64,000 nucleotides of DNA from Rahnella woolbedingensis (GTDB lineage: Bacteria; Pseudomonadota; Gammaproteobacteria; Enterobacterales; Enterobacteriaceae). Positions 1 through 14,911 of this stretch are shown here, piece after piece. The notes beneath the pieces are model-generated. The model was not told the DNA's origin, made no database searches, and worked only from the letters and a program-made list of their open reading frames with translations. The stretch is taken from the NCBI RefSeq assembly GCF_003602095.1, contig NZ_RAHH01000002.1, positions 1-64,000 of the forward strand. Reading direction: 5' to 3'. Each line of letters starts with the position of its first letter. Position 1 is the first letter of the stretch. A program made the position numbers and the translations under genes.

Positions 1-2
1 GG

Positions 3-20
3 ATTACTTTGCACAAATGA
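3..20 (+). CDS. 3' end of an upstream O-antigen gene (partial)
   Basis: An open frame enters from the left edge and ends at a TGA at 18-20. This overlaps the ATG of the next gene as ATGA, the usual mark of translational coupling in an operon. In the E. coli K-12 cluster the gene before wbbI is wbbH, so the tail of a glycosyltransferase or polymerase gene is plausible. Only five codons are visible, so identity cannot be judged. Confidence 0.35.
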   Translation: MTLHK

Positions 21-1021
21 AAATATATTTTTTGAATGAGCTAAATTTCGTACGTAAAGATGCTGGCTTTAAAGCAAGAAAGGATGCAGTGGATATCATT
101 AGTGAAATGGGGCGTGTTCAGGTAATCAATATACCTCTTTGGGGCTCTTTGTTATCAAGACTAACAAATGGGAGTAAGCTATTTCATTTTTTACTGACGC
201 TAAATCGAACAGATGTTTTTTTATTTAATTTTCCTATGCCTAAACCCTTTTGGCAGGTTTTAACTTTAGCAAGAAAGCTGAAAGGCTTTAAAATAGTGCC
301 GCTGATTCATGATATAGATGCTTTGCGTGGTGGACACGGTAAGGACCCAATAAGGATTTTATCGTGTGATAAAATCATTAGCCATAATAAAAATATGTCT
401 CTGTATTTAAAAAATAAGAGTAGTAAGAAAATTGATATTTCAGAAATCCACGCTTTTGATTATTACTTACCCTATGAAAGCGCTCCTCGTTTGATAAATG
501 ACCAACAAAGAGAAGTTATATTTGCTGGTAACCTTGATAGGGCAAAATGCGGATTTATTTACACCCTTGAAGATGTCGACAACATAAAGCTTTTTGGTGT
601 CAATTATGCAGGCGGAAGCCAAAATTACATGGGTAGTTTTGATTCCCAGTTTCCTGATGCAATCAGACAGCCAGGTATCGTATTTGGCTTGATCTGGGAT
701 GGTGATTCTATTGAAACATGTTCTGGAAGTTTTGGCGAATATTTAAAATTTAATAATCCACATAAAACATCTCTGTATTTATCAATGGGATTACCTGTAT
801 TGATTTGGAAAGAAGCTGCTATTGCAAGTTTTATCATTGATAATAATCTCGGATTTGGTGTTTCGAACATCAAAGAAGCAATGAATATTGTTAATACTAT
901 AAGCTTAGAACAATACCAATTGATTAATTCAAATGTAGAAATAATATCAAAAAAGATAAGGCAAGGTTATTATCTATCAAAGGTTGTTGATGAGGTCATA
1001 GATGATTTTTCGATTCATTAA
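17..1021 (+). CDS. wbbI: Beta-1,6-galactofuranosyltransferase WbbI
   Basis: A cytoplasmic glycosyltransferase expected to add galactofuranose to the lipid-linked O-antigen unit. The 334-residue product matches what I know of E. coli K-12 WbbI (330 aa) over its whole length. Shared stretches include the DAGFKARKDA block near the N terminus, LIHDIDALRGG near residue 100, FGLIWDGDSIETCSG near residue 225 and KFNNPHKTSLYLSMGLPV near residue 250. The ATG overlaps the stop of the preceding gene, and the 3' end overlaps wbbJ by 20 bp, so the genes form a tight operon. The gene is very AT-rich compared with gnd downstream, as is usual for horizontally exchanged O-antigen genes. The transferred sugar is inferred from the K-12 homologue. 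Confidence 0.85.
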   Translation: MKIYFLNELNFVRKDAGFKARKDAVDIISEMGRVQVINIPLWGSLLSRLTNGSKLFHFLLTLNRTDVFLFNFPMPKPFWQVLTLARKLKGFKIVPLIHDIDALRGGHGKDPIRILSCDKIISHNKNMSLYLKNKSSKKIDISEIHAFDYYLPYESAPRLINDQQREVIFAGNLDRAKCGFIYTLEDVDNIKLFGVNYAGGSQNYMGSFDSQFPDAIRQPGIVFGLIWDGDSIETCSGSFGEYLKFNNPHKTSLYLSMGLPVLIWKEAAIASFIIDNNLGFGVSNIKEAMNIVNTISLEQYQLINSNVEIISKKIRQGYYLSKVVDEVIDDFSIH

Positions 1022-1592
1022 GAGATATGGTTTTTTCGGCACTGTTAGACTAGCGAGAGATGTACTAATTACAAAGCTATTTTTCCCAGATAGTTGTCGG
1101 ATTGTACGTTATCCATTTTATATTCGTTGTGATAATAAGATCAGCTATGGAACAAAATTTACCTCTGGTGTTGGTCTTAGAATTGATCTTTTTGGTAGCG
1201 GTACGTTAGTCTTTGGAAAAAATGTCCAGGTCAACGATTATGTTCATTTGGCTGTTATTGATAGCGTTATCATAGGAGACAATACATTAATTGCGAGTAA
1301 AGTGTTTATAACCGATCATAATCATGGCATGATTGGGCAATCAGATAAATCAAGCTCGCCTCTCGTAATACCCTCGCAGCGCCCATTAGTCTCTGCACCA
1401 GTGGTAATAGGTGAAAGAGTTTGGATTGGTGAAAATGTGACAATCTTACCAGGGATTACAATAGGCAATGGTTCGATTATAGCAGCAGGTGCTATTGTAA
1501 CTCATGATATACCTGATAATTCAATTGCTGCAGGTGTGCCAGCCAAAATAGTAAAAACATACAATTTTGAGACTTTTAGATGGGAAAGCTAA
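1002..1592 (+). CDS. wbbJ: O-antigen O-acetyltransferase WbbJ (left-handed beta-helix)
   Basis: A 196-residue acetyltransferase of the hexapeptide-repeat (LbetaH, NodL/LacA-like) family, the same length as E. coli K-12 WbbJ. Hexapeptide turns of the type (I/V)GxxxxI run from about residue 65 to 180. The motif SKVFITDHNHG near residues 100-110 carries the catalytic-type histidines, and the C-terminal AAGVPAKIVK block is typical of acetyl-CoA-dependent members. It probably acetylates a sugar of the O unit. The ATG at 1002 is preceded by GAGG six bases upstream. It overlaps wbbI at its start and wbbK by 13 bp at its end. Confidence 0.85.
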   Translation: MIFRFIKRYGFFGTVRLARDVLITKLFFPDSCRIVRYPFYIRCDNKISYGTKFTSGVGLRIDLFGSGTLVFGKNVQVNDYVHLAVIDSVIIGDNTLIASKVFITDHNHGMIGQSDKSSSPLVIPSQRPLVSAPVVIGERVWIGENVTILPGITIGNGSIIAAGAIVTHDIPDNSIAAGVPAKIVKTYNFETFRWES

Positions 1593-2707
1593 AGTTAGTA
1601 ATTTCTGCCGTTAATTTCACGCATGGTGGTCCCTACACAATTTTAAAGGAAACCTTAAAAGCTGCTTCTGAGCTCGAACATATCGAGGTTGTCGCTCTTG
1701 TTAATAATAGTGATGAACTTAAGCTAAGTTTTCCAAAGATCAAATTCATAGATTTTCCAGAACCCAAAAAATCATGGTTGGCTAGAATCCGCTTTGAGTA
1801 TTTTTCTTGCAGAAAACTTTCTAAAGAATTAAGAGCAACCCATTGGTTTTGCTTACATGACATGACCGCCAATGTCGTGACTAAATACCGGTTTGTTTAT
1901 TGTCATAACCCGGCACCATTTTACCATAGTATAACATTGAGAGAGGTATTTTTAGAGCCAAGTTTTTTCATATTCAAGATGTTATATTCTAAATTCTATG
2001 GTTTTAATATCAAAAAGAATGATGCTGTTTTCGTACAACAACATTGGCTTGCTAATGAATTCAAACGCATTTACCAACTAAAAAAAATTGTCGTTTCACG
2101 ACCGGAATTTGAAGTAAAAGCTCCTCCAAATTCTTCATTGAAAACCAGTGAAAGCAAGAATACCTTTAGCGATAACGATAAGATAATAATATTCTATCCT
2201 GCTGTAAGTCGTGTATTTAAAAATTTCGAGATAATTCTAGATGTTGCTCAAATGATGATTTCAGATCACCGAGTCGAGTTTAGAGTTACCTTTGATGGCA
2301 GAGAGAATAAATACTCTAAATTACTGTTGGAAAAATATGGTGCACTAAGTAATGTCAAATTTTTGGGTTACCTCTCAAAGAAGGATATGACCATTCAATA
2401 TAAAGAGTCTGACATACTTTGTTTCCCTTCTAAACTAGAAACATGGGGCCTGCCGATTTCTGAGGCCAAAATGCATGGCTTATGGATCTTGGCTGCGGAT
2501 CTACCATATGCTCATGAGACATTAGGTGTTTACCCAAAAAAGACTTTTTTCGACCCAAAAAATAGTGATGCTTTACATAACGCAATTCTTTCTTTTTTGA
2601 GTTGTAGATTGCCTGAGATCCATCATGATGATGTACTGGATTGTCAGTGTACTGAAGAAATTATTGGGTTTAATGCACTCATTTCATACATAGTGGATTT
2701 TAAATAG
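1580..2707 (+). CDS. wbbK: O-antigen glycosyltransferase WbbK (GT4 type)
   Basis: A GT-B fold glycosyltransferase of 375 residues, close to E. coli K-12 WbbK (372 aa), which is thought to add glucose to the O16 unit. The N terminus carries SAVNFTHGGPYTILK. The nucleotide-sugar half has FYPAVSRVFKNFEII near residue 205, FLGYLSKKDM, and the family-4 motif FPSKLETWGLPISEAK near residue 290 with its conserved E-x7-E type acidic pair. It begins inside wbbJ and ends one base before wbbL. AT-rich like its neighbours. Confidence 0.83.
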   Translation: MGKLKLVISAVNFTHGGPYTILKETLKAASELEHIEVVALVNNSDELKLSFPKIKFIDFPEPKKSWLARIRFEYFSCRKLSKELRATHWFCLHDMTANVVTKYRFVYCHNPAPFYHSITLREVFLEPSFFIFKMLYSKFYGFNIKKNDAVFVQQHWLANEFKRIYQLKKIVVSRPEFEVKAPPNSSLKTSESKNTFSDNDKIIIFYPAVSRVFKNFEIILDVAQMMISDHRVEFRVTFDGRENKYSKLLLEKYGALSNVKFLGYLSKKDMTIQYKESDILCFPSKLETWGLPISEAKMHGLWILAADLPYAHETLGVYPKKTFFDPKNSDALHNAILSFLSCRLPEIHHDDVLDCQCTEEIIGFNALISYIVDFK

Positions 2708-2708
2708 T

Positions 2709-3500
2709 ATGGTGTATATAATAGTTGTTTCTCATGGTCATGACAATTTTATAAAAAAGCTCTTTAGTGGCTTGAATCTAACCTCTTCATTCTACAAAGT
2801 AATTGTTAAAGATAACCTGAATAATAAAGAGTTACAAAAATACTGTAATGGTCTAGAGAGCGTTGAGTATATTTCTAGTAACATGCAGTATGGTTTTGGA
2901 AAAAACAATAACATAGCAGCAAAGTATGCGATCGAGATACTTCATGCAAATAATAGCGATTATTTTTTAATTCTTAACCCAGATATCTATATTACGGATG
3001 ACGTTTTGGTTGGTTTCATTCAATATAATATAAGACATGACATTCCCTTCTCAACGCTTTGTTTATATAAAAACTTTGAGAAAACAGAACACTATTATTC
3101 AATTCGCAACTTTCCAAATCTTATTGACTTTGCTTCTTCTTTTTTATTAGGAATAAATAAAACAAAATATATCAAAGAAGACATTTCAGAAGAGATTGAG
3201 GTAGATTGGTGTGCTGGCTCATTCATGCTCATTAAAGTAGCACAATATCGTAGCATTAAAGGATTTGATGAAGGTTATTTCATGTATTGCGAGGATATCG
3301 ATATCTCTTATCGTCTAAGTTTATCTGGGAGCCGGCTTCGCTACATTCCTCACTTTGATGCTATTCATTATGCACATCATGATAATCGTAACTTTTTATC
3401 ACAGGCCTTTAGATGGCACCTCAAAAGCATTGGTCGTTATTTGCTCAGAAAAATATTCTTGACCAAGAATAATTTTAGCAGAATTAAGTCATCGCTTTAA
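2709..3500 (+). CDS. wbbL: Rhamnosyltransferase WbbL (GT2), intact
   Basis: A GT2 family glycosyltransferase of 263 residues that in E. coli O16 adds rhamnose to undecaprenyl-PP-GlcNAc, a step without which no O-antigen is built. Visible landmarks are VVSHGHDNFIKKL at the N terminus, LILNPDIYITDD (the DxD-like metal site) near residue 90, DWCAGSFMLI near residue 165, and YFMYCEDIDISYRLSLSG near residue 195 with the ED catalytic pair. The C-terminal YAHHDNR and FRWHLKSI blocks also match K-12 WbbL. The reading frame here is uninterrupted, whereas K-12 wbbL is broken by IS5. It is the last gene of the AT-rich cluster. Confidence 0.87.
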   Translation: MVYIIVVSHGHDNFIKKLFSGLNLTSSFYKVIVKDNLNNKELQKYCNGLESVEYISSNMQYGFGKNNNIAAKYAIEILHANNSDYFLILNPDIYITDDVLVGFIQYNIRHDIPFSTLCLYKNFEKTEHYYSIRNFPNLIDFASSFLLGINKTKYIKEDISEEIEVDWCAGSFMLIKVAQYRSIKGFDEGYFMYCEDIDISYRLSLSGSRLRYIPHFDAIHYAHHDNRNFLSQAFRWHLKSIGRYLLRKIFLTKNNFSRIKSSL

Positions 3501-3670
3501 TTCCTTAAATATTATCAATGCGATAGCTTAGTTAATGTTTTCATTTTTAGTCATATGCTATATGTTGCTCAGACACATATCGTTTACATCCTTAAGATGA
3601 AATAAGAAAGCATTTTTGATATGTTTAACATCCTGATCTACGCAGCAAGTTCACCTGATAGGAGTTTGTA

Positions 3671-5080
3671 ATGTCCAAACAACAGATCGGCGTTGTCGGT
3701 ATGGCGGTCATGGGCCGTAACCTCGCGCTTAACATCGAAAGCCGTGGTTATTCCGTTTCCATTTTTAACCGTTCTGGCGACAAGACTGATGAAGTTATCG
3801 CTGAAAACCCGGGTAAAAATCTGGTTCCGCACTACACCGTCGAAGAATTTGTTGACTCGCTGGAAAAACCTCGTCGTATCTTGCTGATGGTGAAAGCCGG
3901 TGAAGCAACTGATAAAACCATCGCATCCCTGACTCCATATCTGGATAAAGGCGACATCCTCATCGATGGCGGCAACACTTACTATAAAGACACCATTCGT
4001 CGTAACCGTGAACTGTCTGAGCAAGGTTTTAACTTCATTGGCACCGGTGTTTCCGGCGGTGAAGAGGGCGCCCTGAAAGGCCCATCTATCATGCCTGGCG
4101 GTCAGAAAGAAGCGTACGCATTGGTTGCGCCAATTCTTGAGAAAATCGCAGCGCGTGCTGAAGATGGCGACGCGTGTGTAGCGTATATCGGTGCAGATGG
4201 TGCAGGTCATTACGTCAAGATGGTTCACAACGGTATCGAATACGGCGACATGCAGCTGATCGCAGAAGCATATTCTCTGCTGAAACAGTCACTGAACCTG
4301 AGCAACGAAGAGTTGGCTACCACTTTCGCTGACTGGAATAAAGGTGAGCTGAGCAGCTATCTGATCGACATCACCAAAGACATCTTCACCAAAAAAGACG
4401 AAGAGGGTAAATACCTGGTCGATGTGATTCTGGATGAAGCAGCGAACAAAGGCACTGGTAAATGGACCAGCCAGAGCTCTCTGGATCTCGGAGAACCACT
4501 GACTCTGATCACCGAATCCGTTTTTGCACGCTACCTGTCTTCCCTGAAAGACCAGCGCGTTGCCGCTTCTAAAGTCTTGTCAGGCCCGGCAGTTAAACCT
4601 TTCTCAGGCGACAAGGCTGAATTCATTGAGAAAGTTCGTCGTGCTCTGTATCTCGGTAAACTCGTTTCTTATGCGCAGGGCTTCTCACAGCTTAAAGCGG
4701 CTTCAGACGAGAATAACTGGGATCTGAACTACGGTGAGATCGCTAAGATCTTTCGTGCGGGTTGTATCATCCGTGCACAGTTCCTGCAGAAAATTACCGA
4801 CGCGTATGCAGAGAATGCATCAATCGCTAACCTGCTGCTGGCTCCTTACTTCAAAAACATTGCTGACGAATACCAGCAAGCGCTGCGTGATGTGGTGTCT
4901 TATGCTGTTCAGAACGGTATTCCTACACCGACCTTCTCAGCTGCGATCAACTACTATGACAGCTACCGCTCAGCGGTTCTGCCAGCAAACCTGATCCAGG
5001 CACAGCGTGACTACTTCGGTGCGCATACCTATAAACGTACCGATAAAGATGGTGTATTCCATACGGAATGGTTGGATTAA
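3671..5080 (+). CDS. gnd: 6-phosphogluconate dehydrogenase (decarboxylating)
   Basis: Oxidative pentose-phosphate enzyme: 6-phosphogluconate + NADP+ to ribulose 5-phosphate + CO2 + NADPH, a cytosolic homodimer. The 469-residue product has the N-terminal Rossmann motif [14 protein letters not shown] at residues 6-19, [10 protein letters not shown] near residue 100, [12 protein letters not shown] near 125 and the [12 protein letters not shown] active-site helix near 187. AGGAG lies six bases before the ATG at 3671. Base composition switches sharply from the AT-rich wbb genes to typical chromosomal coding here. The gnd locus next to O-antigen genes is a known exchange boundary. No ugd gene follows, unlike E. 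coli K-12, where ugd separates gnd from wzz. Confidence 0.98.
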   Translation: MSKQQIGVVGMAVMGRNLALNIESRGYSVSIFNRSGDKTDEVIAENPGKNLVPHYTVEEFVDSLEKPRRILLMVKAGEATDKTIASLTPYLDKGDILIDGGNTYYKDTIRRNRELSEQGFNFIGTGVSGGEEGALKGPSIMPGGQKEAYALVAPILEKIAARAEDGDACVAYIGADGAGHYVKMVHNGIEYGDMQLIAEAYSLLKQSLNLSNEELATTFADWNKGELSSYLIDITKDIFTKKDEEGKYLVDVILDEAANKGTGKWTSQSSLDLGEPLTLITESVFARYLSSLKDQRVAASKVLSGPAVKPFSGDKAEFIEKVRRALYLGKLVSYAQGFSQLKAASDENNWDLNYGEIAKIFRAGCIIRAQFLQKITDAYAENASIANLLLAPYFKNIADEYQQALRDVVSYAVQNGIPTPTFSAAINYYDSYRSAVLPANLIQAQRDYFGAHTYKRTDKDGVFHTEWLD

Positions 5081-5101
5081 TCTGAGTTAACTAACATATT
5101 A

Positions 5102-5126
5102 ACGCCCCGCAGAGGGGCGTTTTTTT
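5102..5126 (+). terminator. Rho-independent terminator of gnd
   Basis: A 7-bp GC stem (ACGCCCC at 5102-5108 with GGGGCGT at 5114-5120) with a 5-nt loop is followed directly by a run of T residues. It lies 21 bp after the gnd stop codon. Confidence 0.9.
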
Positions 5127-5282
5127 GGACCGGGTTTTTTTCCTCTTAAATCCCCGAGTGATTTTTTTCAGGGAATTCTTACGAAAATCATTGCTTATAA
5201 TCCCAATTTTCTCTGGAAACCTGTCTATAATTGATTGGCACAAATTGCTGATCTAATGTGACTTTTTCTCTCTAGGGTAATC

Positions 5283-6275
5283 ATGAATCAAGATAACAAA
5301 ATGACCAATAATCTGTCTTCGAGACAAAATGAAGAAATTGACCTCATCGACGTCCTTATGCAGTTGTGGCGCGGTAAAATAGTAATCATTACAGTGATGA
5401 TTTTGACAATTATTCTGGCGGTTGTATATTTGTCTGTGGCTAAACAGAAATGGACTTCTGAAGCCATAGTCACATATCCAGATTCAGGGCAAATTGCAAA
5501 CTACAACAACGCCATGAGCGTACTGTATAGCCAGAATCCCGGAAATGCCCCGACAGTTGTCGATGTTCAGCAACGTTTTTTCGGTCGATTCAATTCTGCC
5601 ATTTCTGCATTGTCAGAGCAGCTGGGTAACCAGGCGACTCCAGAAAAACTGACCATCGTACCGGCAGTAAAGGATCAACCTGTTCCCCTTAAAATTAGTT
5701 ATACGGCGGCAAATGCTGCTGAAGCACAAAAAACACTGACAACCTACATTCAGCAGATCAACAAACGCGTTGTCAGCGAGCTGGATAATGACCTTCAAAT
5801 CAGTATCAACTCTAAAATTGAAGATCTAAAAGAAGATTTAGCGACTAAAGAAAAAGTGGCGCAGGAGAAGAAAGATTTACGTTTGAAAATGCTGAATCAG
5901 GCTTTGATTGTTGCACAGGAATCCAATATCAAAGATACCCTGGTACAGCAGGCTGAAACACTTTCTGAAGACACGCTCTTTGTTCTGGGTAGTGATGCTC
6001 TCTCTGCCACCATTAAAAATGAAGCGACGCGTCCTTTGCCCCTGGACAGAACTTACTACAGTGCGCGTCAGTCCCTGCTGGCTATCACCGCGTTAAAATC
6101 TAAGCCTGATTCTACATATGCACTTCGTTATGTCATGAAACCGGATCTGCCAATACACAGAGATAGCCCTAAGAAAGTGTTAATTCTCCTACTCGGTGCG
6201 ATTCTGGGAATTATTGTGGGTTCAGTGATTGTCCTTGGTCGTAACATGGTAAAATCCTACTTACCACGTTCCTGA
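5283..6275 (+). CDS. wzzB: O-antigen chain-length regulator Wzz (PCP1)
   Basis: Inner-membrane polysaccharide co-polymerase that sets O-antigen chain length with Wzy. The 330-residue protein has the family layout. A short cytoplasmic N terminus with IDLIDVLMQLWRGK leads to TM1 at about residues 33-53, a large periplasmic alpha/beta region with a helical stretch near 180-215, and TM2 at about residues 298-318 inside the proline/glycine-rich C-terminal motif. AGGG lies five bases before the ATG at 5283; an in-frame ATG at 5301 is a weaker alternative. It follows gnd directly and converges on the his operon across a shared terminator. Confidence 0.93.
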   Translation: MNQDNKMTNNLSSRQNEEIDLIDVLMQLWRGKIVIITVMILTIILAVVYLSVAKQKWTSEAIVTYPDSGQIANYNNAMSVLYSQNPGNAPTVVDVQQRFFGRFNSAISALSEQLGNQATPEKLTIVPAVKDQPVPLKISYTAANAAEAQKTLTTYIQQINKRVVSELDNDLQISINSKIEDLKEDLATKEKVAQEKKDLRLKMLNQALIVAQESNIKDTLVQQAETLSEDTLFVLGSDALSATIKNEATRPLPLDRTYYSARQSLLAITALKSKPDSTYALRYVMKPDLPIHRDSPKKVLILLLGAILGIIVGSVIVLGRNMVKSYLPRS

Positions 6276-6290
6276 TAAAATTAAATACTA

Positions 6291-6329
6291 AAAAGCCGCC
6301 AATGCTTCTTCAGCAAAGGCGGCTTTTTT
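6291..6329. terminator. Bidirectional terminator between wzz and hisI
   Basis: AAAAGCCGCC at 6291-6300 pairs with GGCGGCTTTT from 6318, with a short inner TGCT/AGCA stem. The hairpin has T-runs on both strands and sits between the convergent ends of wzz and the his operon. Confidence 0.9.
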
Positions 6330-6346
6330 AGGTCCTGAATCTGGCG

Positions 6347-6984
6347 TTATTTCTTATGACGCTGACGCAGATTCTCAATCACAGCACTCAGATTTAAATC
6401 CTGATCCTGCAACAATACCAGCAGGTGATACATAAGATCTGACGCTTCATTCTTCAGTTCAAAGCGGTCATTGACGGTGGCGGCCAGTGCGGTTTCCACG
6501 CCTTCTTCACCGACTTTCTGCGCGATACGTTTGGTGCCGCTGGCATACAGTTTGGCGGTATATGAACTTTCCGGATCGGCTGTTTTGCGCGATGCCAGCA
6601 GTTCTTCCAACTGATATAAAAACGCCCAGTCAGTTTCGGCAGGGTGGAAGCAGCTGTTATTGCCTTTATGGCAAGTCGGGCCGACCGGATTGACCAGTAC
6701 CAGCAGCGTGTCATTATCACAGTCTGGCGTGATGCTGACCACGTTCAGGTAGTTTTCTGATGTTTCGCCTTTGGTCCACAGACGTTCTTTGGTGCGGGAA
6801 TAAAAAGTCACTTTGCCGGAGGATTGCGTAACGCTCAGCGCTTCCTGATTCATATAACCGAGCATCAGTACTTCACCTGATATCGCATGCTGGATGATGG
6901 CCGGCATCAGGTTATCCACTTTTTCCCAGTCCAGCTGGTTAATCTGTTCACCGGTCAGCTGACCGGTTTTTACGTCCTGATTAC

Positions 6985-6988
<4 letters not shown>
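6347..6988 (-). CDS. hisI: Bifunctional phosphoribosyl-AMP cyclohydrolase / phosphoribosyl-ATP pyrophosphatase
   Basis: Carries out histidine biosynthesis steps 2 and 3. The N-terminal cyclohydrolase half (about residues 1-115) has [11 protein letters not shown] and the metal-binding [16 protein letters not shown] region. The C-terminal pyrophosphatase half (about 116-213) has the MazG-like helices with [10 protein letters not shown]. At 213 residues it is a normal hisIE fusion of enterobacteria. It is the last gene of the operon, and its start overlaps the end of hisF by 4 bp. Confidence 0.96.
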
Positions 6989-12598
<5,610 letters not shown>

Positions 12599-12601
12599 GG
12601 C

Positions 12602-13501
12602 TTACTCCATCATTTTTTCGATTGGCAGAACCAGAATGGAGCTGGCGCCCAGCGCTTTCAGTTTCTCCATGGTTTCCCAGAACAGAGTTTCACTGCTGAC
12701 CATGTGCATGGCCACGCGTTGCTGATCGCCCGCCAGTGGCAGAATGGTCGGACGTTCGGCACCCGGCAGCAGGGCCACGATTTCATCCAGACGCTCACTT
12801 GGCGCGTGCAACATAATGTATTTGGATTCACGAGCCTGAATAACGCCCTGAATACGGGTCATCATTTTGTCGATCAGCAGTTGTTTCTCTTGTGGCATTT
12901 CGCCGTCACGCTGGATCAGACACGCTTTGGAGCGGTAAATCACTTCGACTTCGCGCAGTCCGTTGGCTTCAAGCGTTGCGCCGGTAGACACCAGGTCACA
13001 AATCGCATCAGACAAACCGGCACGCGGGGCGACTTCGACAGAACCGTTCAGCAGGCAGGATTTGAAATCGATGCCTTTTTTGTCGAGGTATTGCTTGAGC
13101 AGGTGCGGATAAGAGGTGGCGATACGCGCGTTTTGCAGACTTTGCGGGCCGGTGTACTCGGTGTCCAGCGGCGTCGCCAGCGACAGACGGCAGCCGCCGA
13201 AATCCAGACGACGCAGGGTGAAGTAACGCGGATCTTCGCCCTGGGCGCGACGGCTCAGCAGCTCTTCTTCCAGCACGTTTTCGCCGATGATACCCAGATC
13301 AACCACACCATCCATGACCAGTCCCGGGATATCGTCATCACGTACGCGCAAAATGTCGATGGGCATGTTTTCAGCGAAAGCGATCAGACGCTGTTCCTGA
13401 AGATTGATTTTAATGCCGCAGCGCGCCAGTAATTCGCGTGATTCATCGCTCAGGCGACCCGATTTCTGCATTGCTATCCGTAAACGTGTTTTATCCAGCA
13501 T
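12602..13501 (-). CDS. hisG: ATP phosphoribosyltransferase (long form)
   Basis: First and feedback-inhibited step of histidine synthesis, condensing ATP and PRPP. At 299 residues it is the long HisG form with a C-terminal ACT-like regulatory domain (about residues 225-299), the same length as in E. coli. Motifs include [16 protein letters not shown] at the N terminus and the PRPP-binding [18 protein letters not shown] near residue 170. It is the first structural gene after the attenuator. Confidence 0.97.
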   Translation of the reverse strand: MLDKTRLRIAMQKSGRLSDESRELLARCGIKINLQEQRLIAFAENMPIDILRVRDDDIPGLVMDGVVDLGIIGENVLEEELLSRRAQGEDPRYFTLRRLDFGGCRLSLATPLDTEYTGPQSLQNARIATSYPHLLKQYLDKKGIDFKSCLLNGSVEVAPRAGLSDAICDLVSTGATLEANGLREVEVIYRSKACLIQRDGEMPQEKQLLIDKMMTRIQGVIQARESKYIMLHAPSERLDEIVALLPGAERPTILPLAGDQQRVAMHMVSSETLFWETMEKLKALGASSILVLPIEKMME

Positions 13502-13573
13502 GATGACCTCAGTTTCTCAATTATTTATATAAATCGTTTTGTGTAAAATTCTTTCACTTCAATCCGTCAGGCC

Positions 13574-13609
13574 AAAAAAAAGCCCCCGGAAGAAATCTTC
13601 CGAGGGCTA
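13574..13609 (-). terminator. his operon attenuator terminator
   Basis: On the minus strand, downstream of hisL, a 13-bp stem with one mismatch (13597-13609 with 13581-13593, loop AAT) is followed by a run of U residues (13574-13581). This is the transcription attenuator hairpin. The segment between it and the leader peptide (about 13610-13670) would form the competing antiterminator pairings. Confidence 0.92.
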
Positions 13610-13670
13610 TCTCTGCGTTCTGCGCCACTGGAAGATCTAAACAGTCTCCCAGCACCAATCGCCTGAAAGA

Positions 13671-13718
13671 CTAGTCAGGGTGATGGTGATGATGGTGGTT
13701 AATCAGAACGTTTGTCAT
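13671..13718 (-). CDS. hisL: his operon leader peptide
   Basis: A 15-codon reading frame, MTNVLINHHHHHHPD, with six consecutive histidine codons just before the attenuator. Ribosome stalling at these codons when charged tRNA-His is scarce prevents terminator formation and allows hisG to be transcribed. E. coli HisL has seven histidines and the same HPD ending. It is too short for an ordinary ORF search. Confidence 0.95.
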   Translation of the reverse strand: MTNVLINHHHHHHPD

Positions 13719-14022
13719 GTCAGTATCTCGATTCAGTGATTCAGGTGCCGCGTGATTCAGGTTTGAGTCATTAGCCACACATATCAAATTCATTGCTAAT
13801 AAAAGTAAACTATCAGGCGGCGGCGGCGCAACCTTTTTTTCCGATGATGAGTTTTTCTTATCAGCGGAAGGGTTTTCATCTGTAAATTGAATAATCTGTT
13901 AACAGACCCGAAGAAAACCTTACGCAGACTGAACGGGGAAAAGGCGATATTTGCTAGTATAAAGGAAGATATCAGCAGTTGGTGATGTGATGCCAAATGC
14001 CTCTGAACAAACGGAGCAAAGT

Positions 14023-14847
14023 ATGAAGAAGGTTTCGATTATCGGACTGGGCTGGCTGGGAATGCCACTGGCGATGGCGCTGGCGTCAAAAGGTTACGAT
14101 GTGGTGGGCAGCAAAACGACGCCTGATGGCGTGGATGCCGCAAGAATGGTGGGGATCGAATGTTTCCCGCTGGTTTTCGCGCCAGAAATGGAGTGCGAAG
14201 CGGAAGACCTCGACCATCTGCTGAATGTTGATGCCCTGATTATCACTCTGCCTGCGCGCCGGACCGTCGAGGGAAGTGAAGTTTATTTCCAGGCTGTGCA
14301 GCTTTTAACTGACAGCGCACTGGCGCATAACGTCAAACGGATTATTTTCACCAGTTCGACGTCAGTTTATGGCGAAACGGAAGGCACTGTGCGCGAAGAT
14401 TCTCCTCTGGAGCCGGTGACCACGAGTGGCAAAGTGCTTAAAGAGCTGGAGAACTGGTTCCACGGATTACCCAATACTTCAGTCGATGTACTGCGTCTGG
14501 CGGGTCTGGTGGGCGGAGACCGTCACCCCGGGCGTTTCATGGCGGGTAAAACGCAGGTGAAAGGCGGGCAGCACGGTGTCAATCTGGTGCATCAGGATGA
14601 CGTGGTGGCGGCCATCGCGTTACTGCTCAGCCGGCCAAAAGGAGGGCATACCTTCAACTTATGTGCGCCGAAGCATCCTGCTAAAGCCGATTTCTATCCG
14701 GCACTGGCCAGACAGATGGGGTTGCAACCGCCAACATTTGCTGATGAAGCTTCAGCAGGAAAGGGCAAAATAGTAGATGGTGAGCGGATCTGCAAAGAAC
14801 TCGGTTTTGAGTATCAGTATCCGGATCCGCAATCTATGCCTTTTTAA
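14023..14847 (+). CDS. yeeZ: SDR-family NAD(P)-binding protein YeeZ
   Basis: Extended short-chain dehydrogenase/epimerase-like protein of unknown substrate. I start it at the ATG 14023, six bases after GGAG, which gives 274 residues, the length of E. coli YeeZ. The in-frame GTG at 13987 lacks a good ribosome site. The N-terminal Rossmann motif IIGLGWLGMPLA is at residues 6-17, and FTSSTSVYG with the Ser/Tyr region is near residue 115. The YxxxK motif is not in its classical form. As in E. coli, it is divergent from the his operon. Confidence 0.9.
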   Translation: MKKVSIIGLGWLGMPLAMALASKGYDVVGSKTTPDGVDAARMVGIECFPLVFAPEMECEAEDLDHLLNVDALIITLPARRTVEGSEVYFQAVQLLTDSALAHNVKRIIFTSSTSVYGETEGTVREDSPLEPVTTSGKVLKELENWFHGLPNTSVDVLRLAGLVGGDRHPGRFMAGKTQVKGGQHGVNLVHQDDVVAAIALLLSRPKGGHTFNLCAPKHPAKADFYPALARQMGLQPPTFADEASAGKGKIVDGERICKELGFEYQYPDPQSMPF

Positions 14848-14880
14848 TCGTCAAACGGTTTTTGGATAATAATAAGTTAT

Positions 14881-14911
14881 GGCCTGCCTGAAATATCAGC
14901 AGGCCTTTTTT
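14881..14911 (+). terminator. Terminator after yeeZ
   Basis: GGCCTGC (14881-14887) pairs with GCAGGCC (14899-14905), followed by six T residues. It lies 34 bp after the yeeZ stop. Confidence 0.85.

Noticed and set aside
13796-13996. 66-codon frame between hisL and yeeZ
   Set aside because: A basic, low-complexity product with no ribosome site, overlapping the divergent promoter region. Not a credible gene.
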